Shown one piece after another: positions 50,207 through 59,256 of a stretch of 62,861 nucleotides of DNA. Position 1 is the first letter of the stretch, and every line of letters starts with the position of its first letter. The DNA lies in the NCBI GenBank assembly GCA_900540635.1, contig UQGU01000006.1, forward strand, positions 1 through 62,861, read 5' to 3'. The notes beneath the pieces were generated by a model that searched no databases, was not told the origin of the DNA, and saw only the letters and a program-made list of their open reading frames with translations. A program made the position numbers and the translations under genes. Origin of the DNA: an uncultured Eubacteriales bacterium (lineage in GTDB: Bacteria > Bacillota > Clostridia > Oscillospirales > Oscillospiraceae).

Positions 50207-51004
50207 ATGTCGGAACCCCAATACAGGCTGGAGGGCATTGTCCATACCCGCACAGAGGTGCGGGAGGATTTTGAGGGGCCTCTGGATGTGATTTTTTTGC
50301 TGCTGAGCAAGAATAAGATCGAGATCCAGGATGTCTCCATTACAGCCATTTTGGAGCAATACCTTGCCTACCTGGATGAGATGAAGCGGCTGGATATGGA
50401 GATCGCCAGTGAGTTTATCACCATGGCCTCTCACTTGATGCTGATCAAGACAAAGATGCTTCTCTCCGCCGCCGAGCAGCAGGAGGCAGAGGATGAGCTG
50501 GACCTGCTGCGTCAGGGACTGATCGAGCGCCGCCGCCGGGAGGCCATGGAGCAGATTCGTCTGGCTGTGGCAGAACTGGAGCCCAGAAATGAAATCGGCA
50601 GGTGCCTGTTTACAAAGGAGCCGGAGCCCCTGAAAAAGGTGGGCGGCTACCGGTATCAGCACGATGTGAAGGACCTTTTGCGGGCCCTGGAAATGATCTC
50701 CGAGCGCAGCCAGCGCCAGCTGCCGCCTCCAACCCAGAACTTTAAGGGCATCGTGGGCAAGGAGCCCTATCCTGTGGCCCGGAAGTCCGGCGAGGTGCTC
50801 AGGCAGCTGCTTCTGCGGGGCGTGGAGCGGCTGAAGAGCCTGTTCCGGGGCAACAAGACCCGCTCCGAGGTGGTGGCAACGTTTTTGGCCATTCTGGAGC
50901 TATGCAAGACCAACGCCATCACGTTGGAGGACGATACCAGCGGTGAGAATCCCAATGTTCGGCTGCTGGAGAAGCAACCCATCGTGGAAGGAGAAATGAG
51001 CTAA
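50207..51004 (+). CDS. scpA: Segregation and condensation protein A
   Basis: Kleisin subunit that bridges the heads of SMC in chromosome condensation. 265 aa: N-terminal SMC-neck-binding part (FEGPLDVIFLLLSKNKIEIQDVSI), a charged linker, and the C-terminal winged helix (RSEVVATFLAILELCKTNAITLEDD). Its stop overlaps the scpB start (ATGA-type). SD GAAGAGGAA. Confidence 0.95.
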   Translation: MSEPQYRLEGIVHTRTEVREDFEGPLDVIFLLLSKNKIEIQDVSITAILEQYLAYLDEMKRLDMEIASEFITMASHLMLIKTKMLLSAAEQQEAEDELDLLRQGLIERRRREAMEQIRLAVAELEPRNEIGRCLFTKEPEPLKKVGGYRYQHDVKDLLRALEMISERSQRQLPPPTQNFKGIVGKEPYPVARKSGEVLRQLLLRGVERLKSLFRGNKTRSEVVATFLAILELCKTNAITLEDDTSGENPNVRLLEKQPIVEGEMS

Positions 51005-51588
51005 TGGAGCGCGAAGAGCTGCAGCGTATAATCGAAGCCATTCTGTTCGCTGCCGGGGAACGGGTGGAGATTTCCCGCCTTGCTCAGACCCTGGAGGTCG
51101 ACCCCAAGGACATCACCGAGGCAACGGATGCATTGGCGGACAAGCTGGCCTATGATCGGCGTGGTATCCGCATTCTAAAGCTGGAACAGGGCTATCAGAT
51201 GGTATCCTCCGGAGAAATGGCGGATTACATCACAAAGACCCTGGAAACCCGGAAGCCGCCCAAGCTTTCTGCCTCTCAGCTGGAGACGTTGACGATCATT
51301 GCCTATTACCAGCCCGCAACCAAGGCAATGGTAGAGCAGATTCGCGGTGCGGACAGCTCCTATTCCGTGGCGGCGCTGCTGAACAAGAAGCTGATTGAAG
51401 AGGCGGGGCGTTTGAATGTGCCCGGCCGCCCCATTCAGTACAAAACCACGCCGGACTTTTTGCGGACCTTTGGTCTGCAATCTCTGGAGGAGCTGCCTCC
51501 CATCGACAAAATTGCCTTCGGAGAGCCCATTGAGCTGCCGGAGGAGGAATCCTCCCAGGAGGCCCCGGCCCAGCCGGAGAAGGCATAA
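51004..51588 (+). CDS. scpB: Segregation and condensation protein B
   Basis: ScpA partner with two winged-helix domains (194 aa): IIEAILFAAGERVEISRLAQTLEV and QLETLTIIAYYQPATKAMVEQIRGADSSYSVAALLNKKLIEEAGR are the family signatures, and TTPDFLRTFGLQSLEELP ends the second domain. Followed by an acidic Pro-rich tail. It overlaps scpA by one base and abuts the DUF2953 gene. Confidence 0.96.
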   Translation: MEREELQRIIEAILFAAGERVEISRLAQTLEVDPKDITEATDALADKLAYDRRGIRILKLEQGYQMVSSGEMADYITKTLETRKPPKLSASQLETLTIIAYYQPATKAMVEQIRGADSSYSVAALLNKKLIEEAGRLNVPGRPIQYKTTPDFLRTFGLQSLEELPPIDKIAFGEPIELPEEESSQEAPAQPEKA

Positions 51589-52209
51589 ATGGGCTGGCTG
51601 ATTTTTCTGGCAATCCTGGCTGCGCTGAACTGCCTGCCGTTGGGCGGCAGAATTCGGTTTGACGGGCAGAATTTTTCCGCCGGGGTGCTGATCGGAAAGC
51701 TCCCTATTCGGCTTTACCCCTTGCCGGACTGGCTGAAAAGGAAGATGGACCGCCCCAAAAAGGAGAAGCCGAAGAAGCCACAGACGGCTTCTCCTGCCGC
51801 ACCCCGGCCGGAGGAGAAGCCCGCGCAGCCGAAGGGGGACTGGAAGCGTTTCCTGCCCTTGCTTCCTACTGCCCTGGATTTTTTGGGCAGTCTGCGGCGG
51901 AAGCTGCGTTTGAATGAGCTGACCTTCGTTCTAACCATGGCGGGAGATGACCCGGCGGACCTTGCCCAAAACTACGGCAGAGCCTGGGCCGCCCTGGGAG
52001 ACCTGATGCCCTTGATCGACAGGGCCTTTGTCATCAAAAAACGAAACCTGGATATCCGCTGCGACTTCTGCGGCGAAGAGACGACGGTTTCTTTTGCTGT
52101 GGATTTGACCATAACCGTTGGCAGAATCGTTTCGCTGCTGGTGGTCTATGGCATTCGAATGCTCAAACAGTTTTTATCATTGAAGAAAGCGGTGGCAACA
52201 AATGAGTGA
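51589..52209 (+). CDS. DUF2953 family membrane protein
   Basis: 206-aa protein with an N-terminal membrane span, a Lys/Pro-rich linker (about residues 45-85) and a C-terminal DUF2953 domain (TFVLTMAGDDPADLAQNYGRAWAALGDLMPL). In sporulating Firmicutes such genes lie directly before ytfJ, as here. Function unknown. Starts right at the scpB stop and overlaps ytfJ by 8 bp. Confidence 0.85.
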   Translation: MGWLIFLAILAALNCLPLGGRIRFDGQNFSAGVLIGKLPIRLYPLPDWLKRKMDRPKKEKPKKPQTASPAAPRPEEKPAQPKGDWKRFLPLLPTALDFLGSLRRKLRLNELTFVLTMAGDDPADLAQNYGRAWAALGDLMPLIDRAFVIKKRNLDIRCDFCGEETTVSFAVDLTITVGRIVSLLVVYGIRMLKQFLSLKKAVATNE

Positions 52210-52579
52210 AAAACTTCCCAATATGCTGGAGAGCACCATTGCCAAGATTCGGGAAATGGTGGACTCCAATACGGTGGTGGGCGAGCCCATTCAGACGGTG
52301 GACGGCGTGACCATTATTCCCGTATCCAAGATCAGCATCGGCCTGGGTGGCGGCGGTTCGGACTTCGTCTCCTCCAAAGCACCGGCCCAGAACCCCTTCG
52401 GCGGCGGTGTGGGTGCAGGTGTGAAGGTGACCCCCGTGTGCTTCCTGGTGGTAAAGGATGGCAATGTGCGGATCCTGACCATTGCCGAGCCCGCCAACAC
52501 CACGGCGGACCGAATTGTGGAAATGGTCCCGGAAACCCTGGACCGTATCTCCGCACTCTTTGAGAAAAAGAAGGAATAA
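52202..52579 (+). CDS. ytfJ: GerW/YtfJ family sporulation protein
   Basis: 125-aa cytoplasmic protein of the GerW family, expressed in the forespore and needed for normal germination in Bacillus. Conserved VGEPIQTVDGVTIIPVSKISIGLGGGGSDF and GAGVKVTPVCFLVVKDGNVRILTI blocks. Its presence suggests a spore-forming lineage. Overlaps the DUF2953 gene by 8 bp. Confidence 0.93.
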   Translation: MSEKLPNMLESTIAKIREMVDSNTVVGEPIQTVDGVTIIPVSKISIGLGGGGSDFVSSKAPAQNPFGGGVGAGVKVTPVCFLVVKDGNVRILTIAEPANTTADRIVEMVPETLDRISALFEKKKE

Positions 52580-52618
52580 TCGGCTTCCATCCGGGCATTC
52601 TAAGCCCGGGTGAGAAGA

Positions 52619-53701
52619 ATGAGAGATTTTTTTGCCAAAACGGCGGCTGCGATATTGGCTGCCGTTTTGCTGTTGCCGGTACAGGCGAATGCGCTGTCCG
52701 CCCGTCAGGCGGTTGCATTGGAGCCCGTTACGGGCAGACACCTTTTTGAAAGGGAGCCTGCCGCCCGGGCGCGTATGGCCAGTACCACCAAGATCATGAC
52801 TGCGCTGCTCATCTGCGAGCAGTGCAACGTTTTGGACCGGATGCGCATCCCAAAGGAGGCTGTGGGCATTGAGGGTTCCTCCATGTATTTGCAGGAGGGC
52901 GAGGTGCTGACGCTCCAGGAGCTATTGTATGGACTTATGCTGTCCTCCGGCAACGATGCCGCCGTGGCCCTGGCCATTTACTGCGGCGGCACGGTGGAGG
53001 GCTTTGTGGCGCGGATGAACGACAAGGCCAGGGTCCTGGGCTTGAAGGACACTCATTTTGCCAATCCCAACGGCCTGGATGCCCCGGACCACTATTCCAG
53101 CGCCGCAGATCTGGCGGCGCTGGGGGCTTACGCCATGGAAAACCCCATTTTTGCCAAGACGGTGTCCACCAAAACCGTCCAGGCTGGGGGGAGAGCCCTG
53201 CGCAACCACAATAAGCTCCTGTGGCTGCTGCCTGGGGCGGAGGGTATCAAAACCGGCTTCACCAAGGCTGCCGGCAGAATCCTTGTTTCCAGCGCCCAGC
53301 GGCAGGGTAGGCGTCTCGTGGCGGCCACCATGGATGCGCCGGACGACTGGCGGGATCATCAGGCGCTGCTGGAAGCGGGGTTTGCGGATTTTCGCATTGT
53401 GCCGATCATCAGCGCCGGGGAGCAGTTGGGAATGCGCACGATCCTCGGCGGGGCAGGGAAGGTCCGCCTGGTGGCGGGCGAGGATTTCTCCTTTGCGCTG
53501 GCGCAAGGAGAGCAGCCACAGATTGTTATCGGCGGCCAGAACTTTGCCTATGCCCCGGTGGCCCAGGGTGCGGAGGCAGGGACAGCCTATGTTCTGCTCT
53601 CCGGAAAAATCGTAGGGCGTGTGCCGCTTGTTTACGGCGAGACCGTAGAGCAGCTGCCGCCGGAAAAGAAATCCCCATGGCAGCGGTTATTTGGAAAATA
53701 G
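52619..53701 (+). CDS. D-alanyl-D-alanine carboxypeptidase (PBP5/DacF type)
   Basis: Secreted serine peptidase that trims the fifth D-Ala of peptidoglycan stems. The start is ATG 52619 or GTG 52610 (weak SD either way). 360 aa. Signal peptide ending AQANA-like (VLLLPVQANA). Active-site motifs: STTKIMTAL (SxxK), SSGNDAAVA (SGN-type) and KTGFTKAAG. A C-terminal beta domain follows (about residues 255-350). Sits with sporulation genes, so it may be the DacF/DacB spore-cortex type. Confidence 0.92.
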   Translation: MRDFFAKTAAAILAAVLLLPVQANALSARQAVALEPVTGRHLFEREPAARARMASTTKIMTALLICEQCNVLDRMRIPKEAVGIEGSSMYLQEGEVLTLQELLYGLMLSSGNDAAVALAIYCGGTVEGFVARMNDKARVLGLKDTHFANPNGLDAPDHYSSAADLAALGAYAMENPIFAKTVSTKTVQAGGRALRNHNKLLWLLPGAEGIKTGFTKAAGRILVSSAQRQGRRLVAATMDAPDDWRDHQALLEAGFADFRIVPIISAGEQLGMRTILGGAGKVRLVAGEDFSFALAQGEQPQIVIGGQNFAYAPVAQGAEAGTAYVLLSGKIVGRVPLVYGETVEQLPPEKKSPWQRLFGK

Positions 53702-53718
53702 AAAAAGGGAGCAATCTT

Positions 53719-54420
53719 ATGGAGCGTTTGCAGAAGATCCTTTCAGCCCGGGGCGTTGCCTCCCGGCGGGCGGCAGAGGAGTGGATTAAGGCGGGCCGCG
53801 TCAGCGTGAATGGCCGGACGGCGGCGCTGGGAGATACGGCAGATCCCGAAAAGGACGATATCCGGGTGGATGGAAAGCAGCTTCCCCAGCAGGAGAAGCT
53901 GCTCTATCTGATGCTCCATAAGCCCAGAGGCTATGTGACAACGCTGCATGATGAAAAGGGCCGTCCCGATGCCGCCCGGCTGGTGGCGGACTGCGGGGCA
54001 CGGGTCTATCCCATCGGGCGGCTGGATATGGATTCCGAGGGCTTGCTGCTCTTCACCAACGACGGCGCCTTTGCAAACCTGCTGATGCACCCCAGTCACG
54101 AGGTGGAGAAGGCCTATGAGGTCCTGGTCTCCGGCTTTTCTCCCGAAAAGCTCCCGCTGCTGGAGCGTCCCATTGTGCTGGACGGCTATCACATCCGCCC
54201 GCCGAAGGTGCGGCTGCTGGAAAGCACCGGGCAGAAAGCCCGGCTGGAGGTGGTCATCCATGAGGGCCGGAACCGGCAGGTCCGCCGGATGTGCCAGGCG
54301 GCCGGAATGGAAGTCCTGCGGCTGAAGCGCACCCGAGAGGGAAGCCTCACCCTGGGGGACTTGCCCGCCGGGAAGTGGCGCAGCCTGACCCAGGCGGAAA
54401 TTGAAAAACTTAAAAAATAG
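53719..54420 (+). CDS. rluB: 23S rRNA pseudouridine synthase (RluB/RsuA family)
   Basis: Start at ATG 53719 (MERLQKILSARGVASRRAAEEWI) after AAAGGGAG. 233 aa. N-terminal S4 RNA-binding domain, then the catalytic aspartate in GRLDMDSEGLLLFTNDG and the C-terminal EGRNRQVRRMCQA motif. Follows the carboxypeptidase gene as in many clostridia. Exact rRNA site not provable from sequence alone. Confidence 0.94.
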   Translation: MERLQKILSARGVASRRAAEEWIKAGRVSVNGRTAALGDTADPEKDDIRVDGKQLPQQEKLLYLMLHKPRGYVTTLHDEKGRPDAARLVADCGARVYPIGRLDMDSEGLLLFTNDGAFANLLMHPSHEVEKAYEVLVSGFSPEKLPLLERPIVLDGYHIRPPKVRLLESTGQKARLEVVIHEGRNRQVRRMCQAAGMEVLRLKRTREGSLTLGDLPAGKWRSLTQAEIEKLKK

Positions 54421-54435
54421 TTATGGCGCAACCGC

Positions 54436-54464
54436 TTGCAAATTGCCGCCGTGTTTGTTAGAAT
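54436..54464 (+). promoter_or_regulatory. Promoter of rpiR-type regulator
   Basis: TTGCAA (54436-54441), 17-bp spacer, TAGAAT (54459-54464). Start near 54471. Confidence 0.75.
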
Positions 54465-54473
54465 GACAGAGTA

Positions 54474-54487
54474 CGGTTACATAACCG
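54474..54487 (+). promoter_or_regulatory. Palindrome at the rpiR transcription start
   Basis: CGGTTA-CA-TAACCG, a perfect 6-bp dyad at about +3 to +16. Plausible autoregulatory operator of the RpiR-type protein encoded next. Confidence 0.5.
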
Positions 54488-54516
54488 GACGGAGAACAGA
54501 ATAAGGGGGTATCACC

Positions 54517-55392
54517 TTGAGCAGTGATATTCTTTCAGTATTAAAAGAGGATATGTCCGGGTTTTCCAAGGGACAGAAGCGGATTGCCCAGTATATCCTG
54601 GAATCCTATGACAAGGCGGCCTTCATGACCGCCAATAAGCTTGCCCAGAATGTGGGCGTTTCGGAGTCTACGGTGGTCCGTTTTGCCGTAGATCTGGGCT
54701 TTGACGGCTATCCTGATATGCAGAAGGCCATGCAGGAGATGGTGCTGAACCGCCTGACCTCCGTGCAGCGCATTGAGGTTGCCAACGACCGGATGAAGGA
54801 TCAGGATGTGATTTCCACGGTCTTCCATTCTGATATTGAAAAGCTCCGCCAGACGGAGGAAACCGTCAGCCGGGAGGAGTTCCAGAATGCGGTCAACGCC
54901 ATTTTGAAGGCGAAGCGTGTTTTTATTCTGGGCGTCCGTTCCGTGGCACCCCTGGCCAGCTTTTTGGGCTATTATCTCAACTACATGTTCAACAATGTCC
55001 ATGTCATCACCGGCGTCAGCCAGGGTGAGATGTTTGAGAAGATCGTCAGCGTGGGGCCGGAGGATGTGGTGATTGCATTCAGCTTTCCCCGGTATTCCGC
55101 TTCCACCACCAAGGGAGCCCGGTATTGCTGCTCCGCCGGGGCTACGGTCATCGGCATTACGGACAGCAAGCTCTCTCCCTTGGGCCAGTGCTGTGACCAT
55201 GTGCTGGTGGCCAAGAGCGATATGGTCTCTCTGGTGGACAGCCTGGTGGCGCCTCTGAGCATGATCAATGCTTTGATCGTTGCCATTGCCGCCAAAAAGG
55301 AGAGGGAGGTTGCCCATACCTTTGAGACCCTGGAGCGCATCTGGGACGAATATAATGTCTATGAAAAGCAGGCAGTGCCCGATGACCAGTGA
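54517..55392 (+). CDS. RpiR/MurR-family regulator with SIS domain (TTG start)
   Basis: 291-aa regulator. The start is TTG 54517, seven bases after AAGGGGG. The N-terminal HTH_6 region (GQKRIAQYILESYDKAAFMTANKLAQNVGVSESTVVRFAVDLGF) is followed by a SIS sugar-phosphate domain (about 125-265: VFILGVRSVAPLASFLGYYLNY, EDVVIAFSFPRYSASTTKGA). Such proteins sense phosphosugars. The coupled downstream gene is a flavoprotein and not a sugar enzyme. Confidence 0.93.
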   Translation: MSSDILSVLKEDMSGFSKGQKRIAQYILESYDKAAFMTANKLAQNVGVSESTVVRFAVDLGFDGYPDMQKAMQEMVLNRLTSVQRIEVANDRMKDQDVISTVFHSDIEKLRQTEETVSREEFQNAVNAILKAKRVFILGVRSVAPLASFLGYYLNYMFNNVHVITGVSQGEMFEKIVSVGPEDVVIAFSFPRYSASTTKGARYCCSAGATVIGITDSKLSPLGQCCDHVLVAKSDMVSLVDSLVAPLSMINALIVAIAAKKEREVAHTFETLERIWDEYNVYEKQAVPDDQ

Positions 55393-56614
55393 CGTACTTG
55401 TTATCGGCGGCGGTCCCGCCGGGATGTTTGCTGCCATTACTGCCGCAAAAAACGGGGCCAATGTGGTCCTGCTGGAGCGAAATGACCGGCTGGGGAAAAA
55501 GCTGCTGATCACCGGCAAGGGCCGCTGCAATGTGACAAACGACTGCACGGCAGAGGAGGTCCTGCAAAACACTCCCCGCAATGGCCGCTTCCTCTACAGC
55601 GCCATGACTGCCTTCCCGCCGGAAAAGACAAAGGCCTTCTTTGAGGGCTTGGGCTGCCCGCTGAAAACGGAGCGGGGCAACCGGGTGTTCCCGATGTCGG
55701 ACCGGTCCTCCTCCATCCTGGACTGCCTGAAAAGAGCTCTTGCGGATGCCCATGTGACGCTGCGCACCGGAAGGGTCACGGAGCTCCTCTGCCGGGACGG
55801 CACGGTCCTGGGGGCGAAGACGGAAGAGGGAACTTACTATGCCCGGGCGGTGATCCTGGCCACCGGCGGCGCTTCCTACCCAACCACCGGCTCCACAGGC
55901 GACGGCTATGCCCTTGTGCAATCCGTAGGCCATACGGTGGTGCCGCCTCAGGGCAGCCTGGTGCCCCTGGAAACCGCCGGGGAGGACTGCCAGAGAATGC
56001 AGGGCCTTTCTTTGCGCAATGTGGGCGTGAAGCTGCTGAACGCCAAGGGAAAGCTCCTATATAAGGATTTTGGCGAGCTGCTGTTTACCCATTTCGGCGT
56101 GTCCGGCCCAACGGTGCTCAGCGCCAGCTGCCATCTCAAAGGAGAGGGCTGCCGCCTTGTGCTGGACCTGAAGCCTGCTCTGGACGAGGGAAAGCTGGAT
56201 GCCCGGATTTTGCGGGACCTGGACCTGTACCAGAACCGCTCTATGGAAAATGCGCTGACGGACCTGCTGCCCCGGTCCATGATTCCTGTGGTGCTGGACC
56301 GGCTGGATATCCCCTATGATTTGCAGGCCAACAGTCTGACCAAGCAGTCCCGTCATGCCCTGGTGCAGCTGTTGAAAGCCTTTCCCATTGAGATCACCGG
56401 CAAGCGCCCCGTGGCAGAGGCGATCATTACCTCCGGCGGCGTGAAGACCGGCGAGGTGGACCCCAAAACTATGGCCTCTAAGAAGGCGGAGGGCCTTTTC
56501 TTTGCCGGAGAGCTATTGGACTGCGATGCCTATACCGGCGGATTTAATCTGCAAATTGCCTGGGCAACCGCTTTCGCGGCGGGAAATGCAGCAGCCGAAA
56601 AAATCAAGCATTGA
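55382..56614 (+). CDS. BaiN/HI0933-family flavoprotein
   Basis: FAD/NAD(P)-dependent oxidoreductase of the HI0933/YhiN family, which includes BaiN. The start is ATG 55382, overlapping the end of the rpiR-type gene by 11 bp. 410 aa. Dinucleotide motif DVLVIGGGPAGMFAAITAAKNGANVVLLER, the family LITGKGRCNVTND stretch, ATGGASYPTTGSTGDGY and the C-terminal ELLDCDAYTGGFNLQIAWATG-like end are present. Reaction unknown. BaiN itself was linked to bile-acid double-bond reduction, but most members are uncharacterised. Confidence 0.92.
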   Translation: MTSDVLVIGGGPAGMFAAITAAKNGANVVLLERNDRLGKKLLITGKGRCNVTNDCTAEEVLQNTPRNGRFLYSAMTAFPPEKTKAFFEGLGCPLKTERGNRVFPMSDRSSSILDCLKRALADAHVTLRTGRVTELLCRDGTVLGAKTEEGTYYARAVILATGGASYPTTGSTGDGYALVQSVGHTVVPPQGSLVPLETAGEDCQRMQGLSLRNVGVKLLNAKGKLLYKDFGELLFTHFGVSGPTVLSASCHLKGEGCRLVLDLKPALDEGKLDARILRDLDLYQNRSMENALTDLLPRSMIPVVLDRLDIPYDLQANSLTKQSRHALVQLLKAFPIEITGKRPVAEAIITSGGVKTGEVDPKTMASKKAEGLFFAGELLDCDAYTGGFNLQIAWATAFAAGNAAAEKIKH

Positions 56615-56639
56615 CAAATGCGCCTCGTTGTACTAGAAT
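56611..56639 (+). promoter_or_regulatory. Promoter of acpP
   Basis: TTGACA (56611-56616, overlapping the flavoprotein stop codon), 17-bp spacer, TAGAAT (56634-56639). Confidence 0.85.
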
Positions 56640-56685
56640 AGCCAAGGTACCTTTCAAAGAGACTGACAACGAAGGGAGTATTTTC

Positions 56686-56907
56686 ATGTACGAGAAGCTG
56701 GTAAACTATGCGGCCAGACAGCTGGAGCTGGATCCTGATGACATCAAGCCGGACAGCACTTTTGAGAGCCTGGGTATTGATTCTCTGGACATTGTGGAGA
56801 TGATCATGGACCTGGAGAGCGAGCTGGGTGTTGAGTTGGATATGGAGGATCAGAAGATCACTACGTTCCAGGAGCTGGCCGATTTCATCGAGACCAAGCT
56901 GAACTGA
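56686..56907 (+). CDS. acpP: Acyl carrier protein
   Basis: 73-aa carrier of growing fatty-acyl chains. The start at ATG 56686 (MYEKLVNYAARQL) follows AAGGGAG. The phosphopantetheine serine lies in GIDSLDIVEMIM. Acidic helix II is normal. It has its own promoter and lies directly upstream of the SRP RNA. Confidence 0.96.
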   Translation: MYEKLVNYAARQLELDPDDIKPDSTFESLGIDSLDIVEMIMDLESELGVELDMEDQKITTFQELADFIETKLN

Positions 56908-56931
56908 ATAATTTCACTTTGTTAAAAGCTG

Positions 56932-57236
56932 GATCGGCTTATAACAAGGTCGCACTAGTCGGGGAGTTAGCGGTGCCCTGTACCTGCAATCCGCTACAGC
57001 AGGGATGAATGCCTATACCCGGGTGAATAGATTTTTCTTGAGCCGTTACCGCGGTGTTGAGAGAGCGGTCTTGCGCAACGAGACCCCGTGAACCATGTCA
57101 GGTGGGGAACCAAGCAGCATTAAGCGGAATGTTTCGTGTGCCGCGAGGTTGCCGCTTTTGAGCTGGCTGCACGGCTTCAGGGAGCGTCTATCCATTCAAA
57201 TATAGGTGTGCGATCTTGTTATGAGCCGATCTTTTT
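56932..57236 (+). ncRNA. ffs: Signal recognition particle RNA, large Gram-positive type
   Basis: The 5' end (GATCGGCTTATAACAAGGTC) pairs almost perfectly with the 3' end (ATCTTGTTATGAGCCGATC), closing a rod of about 305 nt that ends in TTTTTT. The Alu domain shows GTTAGCGGTGCCCTGTACCT and AATCCGCTACAGCAGGG. The conserved helix-8 S domain that binds Ffh reads CATGTCAGGTGGGGAACCAA then GCAGCATTAAG. Located between acpP and dnaX, the usual clostridial site. Confidence 0.95.
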
Positions 57237-57263
57237 TATTCGCGCGGAAAGGAGCGGGGAAAG

Positions 57264-58874
57264 ATGGCCTATCAGGCGCTTTATCGAAAATATCGCCCGC
57301 AGACCTTTGACGATGTGTCGGGGCAGCTGGCAGTGACCCAAACCCTGAAAACCCAGGTGGTCACCGGCAAGCTGAGCCATGCTTACCTTTTTACAGGCTC
57401 CCGGGGCACGGGCAAGACCAGCTGCGCCAAAATTTTGGCAAAGGCGGTCAACTGTCTGCACCCGGATAACGGCAACCCCTGCAATCAGTGCGAGGCCTGC
57501 AGGGCCATTGATGCCGGGACCTGTATGGATGTGCTGGAAATCGATGCCGCATCCAATAACGGCGTGGACAACGTCCGGGATCTGCGGGACGATGCGGTCT
57601 ATACTCCGTCCCAGGTCCGTAAGCGGGTGTATATCGTGGACGAGGTGCATATGCTGTCCCTGTCCGCCTTCAACGCCCTGCTGAAAATCATTGAAGAGCC
57701 CCCGGAGCATCTGCTCTTTATTCTTGCCACAACAGAGCTGCACAAGGTCCCGGCAACCATTCTCTCCCGCTGCCAGCGGTTTTCCTTCCGGCGCATCAGC
57801 CAGGAGGACATTGCCGCCAGACTGCAATATGTGGCCTATCAGGAGAGCATTGACCTGGATGATGGCGCGGCCCGAGTCCTGGCAAGGCTGGCCGACGGCG
57901 GTATGCGTGACGGCCTGAGCCTGCTGGACCAGTGCGCCAGTGCCTCCACAGGAGAGGTCACGGCGGAAAAGGTCTACGAGTGCTTAGGCATTGCCGGGGA
58001 ACAGAAGTGCGGCACTCTGCTGGGGCTCTGTGCGGACCACGATACCGCCAAGGCTCTGGCCCTGTTCAGCCAGCTTTACAGCCAGGGCAAGGACATTGGC
58101 GCTCTGCTCGATGAGCTGGAAAGCCTGCTGCGGGATCTGCTGGTTATGAAAACGGCCCCAAAGGCCGGAATCACCATGCTCTCCGGCGTGGCCCCGGATT
58201 CCGAGGTCATGGAGCTCACCAAGCGATTGTCCACGGGAGAGATCGTGCGGATGATGGAGCTGGTGCAGCAGACGGTTGCAGGCTTCAACCGCAGCGCCGG
58301 ACGGCGCATGGATGCGGAGCTGTGCATTGTGGAGCTGTGCCGCCCGGAGCTGAGCCTGGACGCTTCGGCGCTGAATGCAAGACTGACCCGGCTGGAGGAC
58401 CAGCTGAAAAGCGGCGCGTTTGTGGCTGCGCCCAAGGCAGCCGCCCAACCGGAGGCCAAGACAGAACCGGAAGAGGAGTTGCCGCCCATACCGGACGACA
58501 GCGATGCCCCGCCGGACGCAGAAGCGCAGCAGGTCGCCCCGGTGAACAGCGATAGCTTCTGGCTGGAGCTGGTAGGGGAGATCCGGCAGGAACTCAGCCC
58601 GCCGGTATCAGGCTTCTTTGTGGCAACGCCCACAGCGCCAGTCCGCGGGGTGCTGCGGGGAAATATTCTGGAGCTGCGCTGCCAGGGGAGCTTCCCGGCA
58701 GAGTCGGTCAGTGCAAAGCCCGTTCAAGAGGTCATCGCCCGAAAGGCGGCGGCCAGATTGGGCAGAGCTGTGCAGATCAAGGTGGTGGATGTCACCCAGA
58801 CCGGAAATACCGGCAGGATGGAGCAGCTGATGAATTTCGGCAGAGCCCATCAGGATATTGTAAAAATCAGATAA
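57264..58874 (+). CDS. dnaX: DNA polymerase III subunits gamma and tau
   Basis: Clamp-loader ATPase, 536 aa. Walker A GSRGTGKTSCAK, a zinc-binding cysteine set (CLHPDNGNPCNQCEACR), Walker B YIVDEVHMLS and the SRC motif LSRCQRFSF are present. The C-terminal part after about residue 375 is Pro/Glu-rich and then forms a small domain. AAAGGAGCGGGG precedes the ATG. Typical position after the SRP RNA. Confidence 0.96.
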   Translation: MAYQALYRKYRPQTFDDVSGQLAVTQTLKTQVVTGKLSHAYLFTGSRGTGKTSCAKILAKAVNCLHPDNGNPCNQCEACRAIDAGTCMDVLEIDAASNNGVDNVRDLRDDAVYTPSQVRKRVYIVDEVHMLSLSAFNALLKIIEEPPEHLLFILATTELHKVPATILSRCQRFSFRRISQEDIAARLQYVAYQESIDLDDGAARVLARLADGGMRDGLSLLDQCASASTGEVTAEKVYECLGIAGEQKCGTLLGLCADHDTAKALALFSQLYSQGKDIGALLDELESLLRDLLVMKTAPKAGITMLSGVAPDSEVMELTKRLSTGEIVRMMELVQQTVAGFNRSAGRRMDAELCIVELCRPELSLDASALNARLTRLEDQLKSGAFVAAPKAAAQPEAKTEPEEELPPIPDDSDAPPDAEAQQVAPVNSDSFWLELVGEIRQELSPPVSGFFVATPTAPVRGVLRGNILELRCQGSFPAESVSAKPVQEVIARKAAARLGRAVQIKVVDVTQTGNTGRMEQLMNFGRAHQDIVKIR

Positions 58875-58893
58875 TTCTAAAGGAGATCTTATT

Positions 58894-59247
58894 ATGGCAA
58901 AAGGTGGATTCCGGGGTATGCCCGGTGGAATGGGCGGCATGAATCAGGCCGCCATGCTCAAGCAGGCCCAGAAGATGCAGCAGGAGATGCTGCGTATGCA
59001 GGAGGAGCAGGAGAACAAGACCTTCTCCGCCCAGTCCGGCGGCGGCATGGTGTCCGCTACCGTCAATGGCAAGCACGAGCTGCTGGAGCTGAAGGTGAAC
59101 CCCGAGGCGGTAGACCCCGAGGATGTGGAGATGCTCCAGGACATGATCATTGCGGCTGTAAACCAGGCCATGCGCACGGCCGACAGCGAGGCCTCTGCCA
59201 ATATGTCCAAGCTCACCGGCGGACTGAACCTGGGCGGCCTGTTCTAA
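58894..59247 (+). CDS. YbaB/EbfC nucleoid-associated protein
   Basis: 117-aa DNA-binding protein. A Gly/Met-rich N-terminus (MAKGGFRGMPGGMGGMNQ) precedes the long helix KQAQKMQQEMLRMQEEQE and the beta core GGGMVSATVNGKHELLELKVNPEAVDPEDVEMLQDMIIAAVNQA. Always encoded between dnaX and recR. SD AAAGGAGAT. Confidence 0.95.
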   Translation: MAKGGFRGMPGGMGGMNQAAMLKQAQKMQQEMLRMQEEQENKTFSAQSGGGMVSATVNGKHELLELKVNPEAVDPEDVEMLQDMIIAAVNQAMRTADSEASANMSKLTGGLNLGGLF

Positions 59248-59256
59248 GGAGGGGCC

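Noticed and set aside
52591..52609. Terminator between ytfJ and the carboxypeptidase gene
   Set aside because: A 6-bp CCGGGC/GCCCGG stem is present but has no U-tract, so it is unlikely to terminate.
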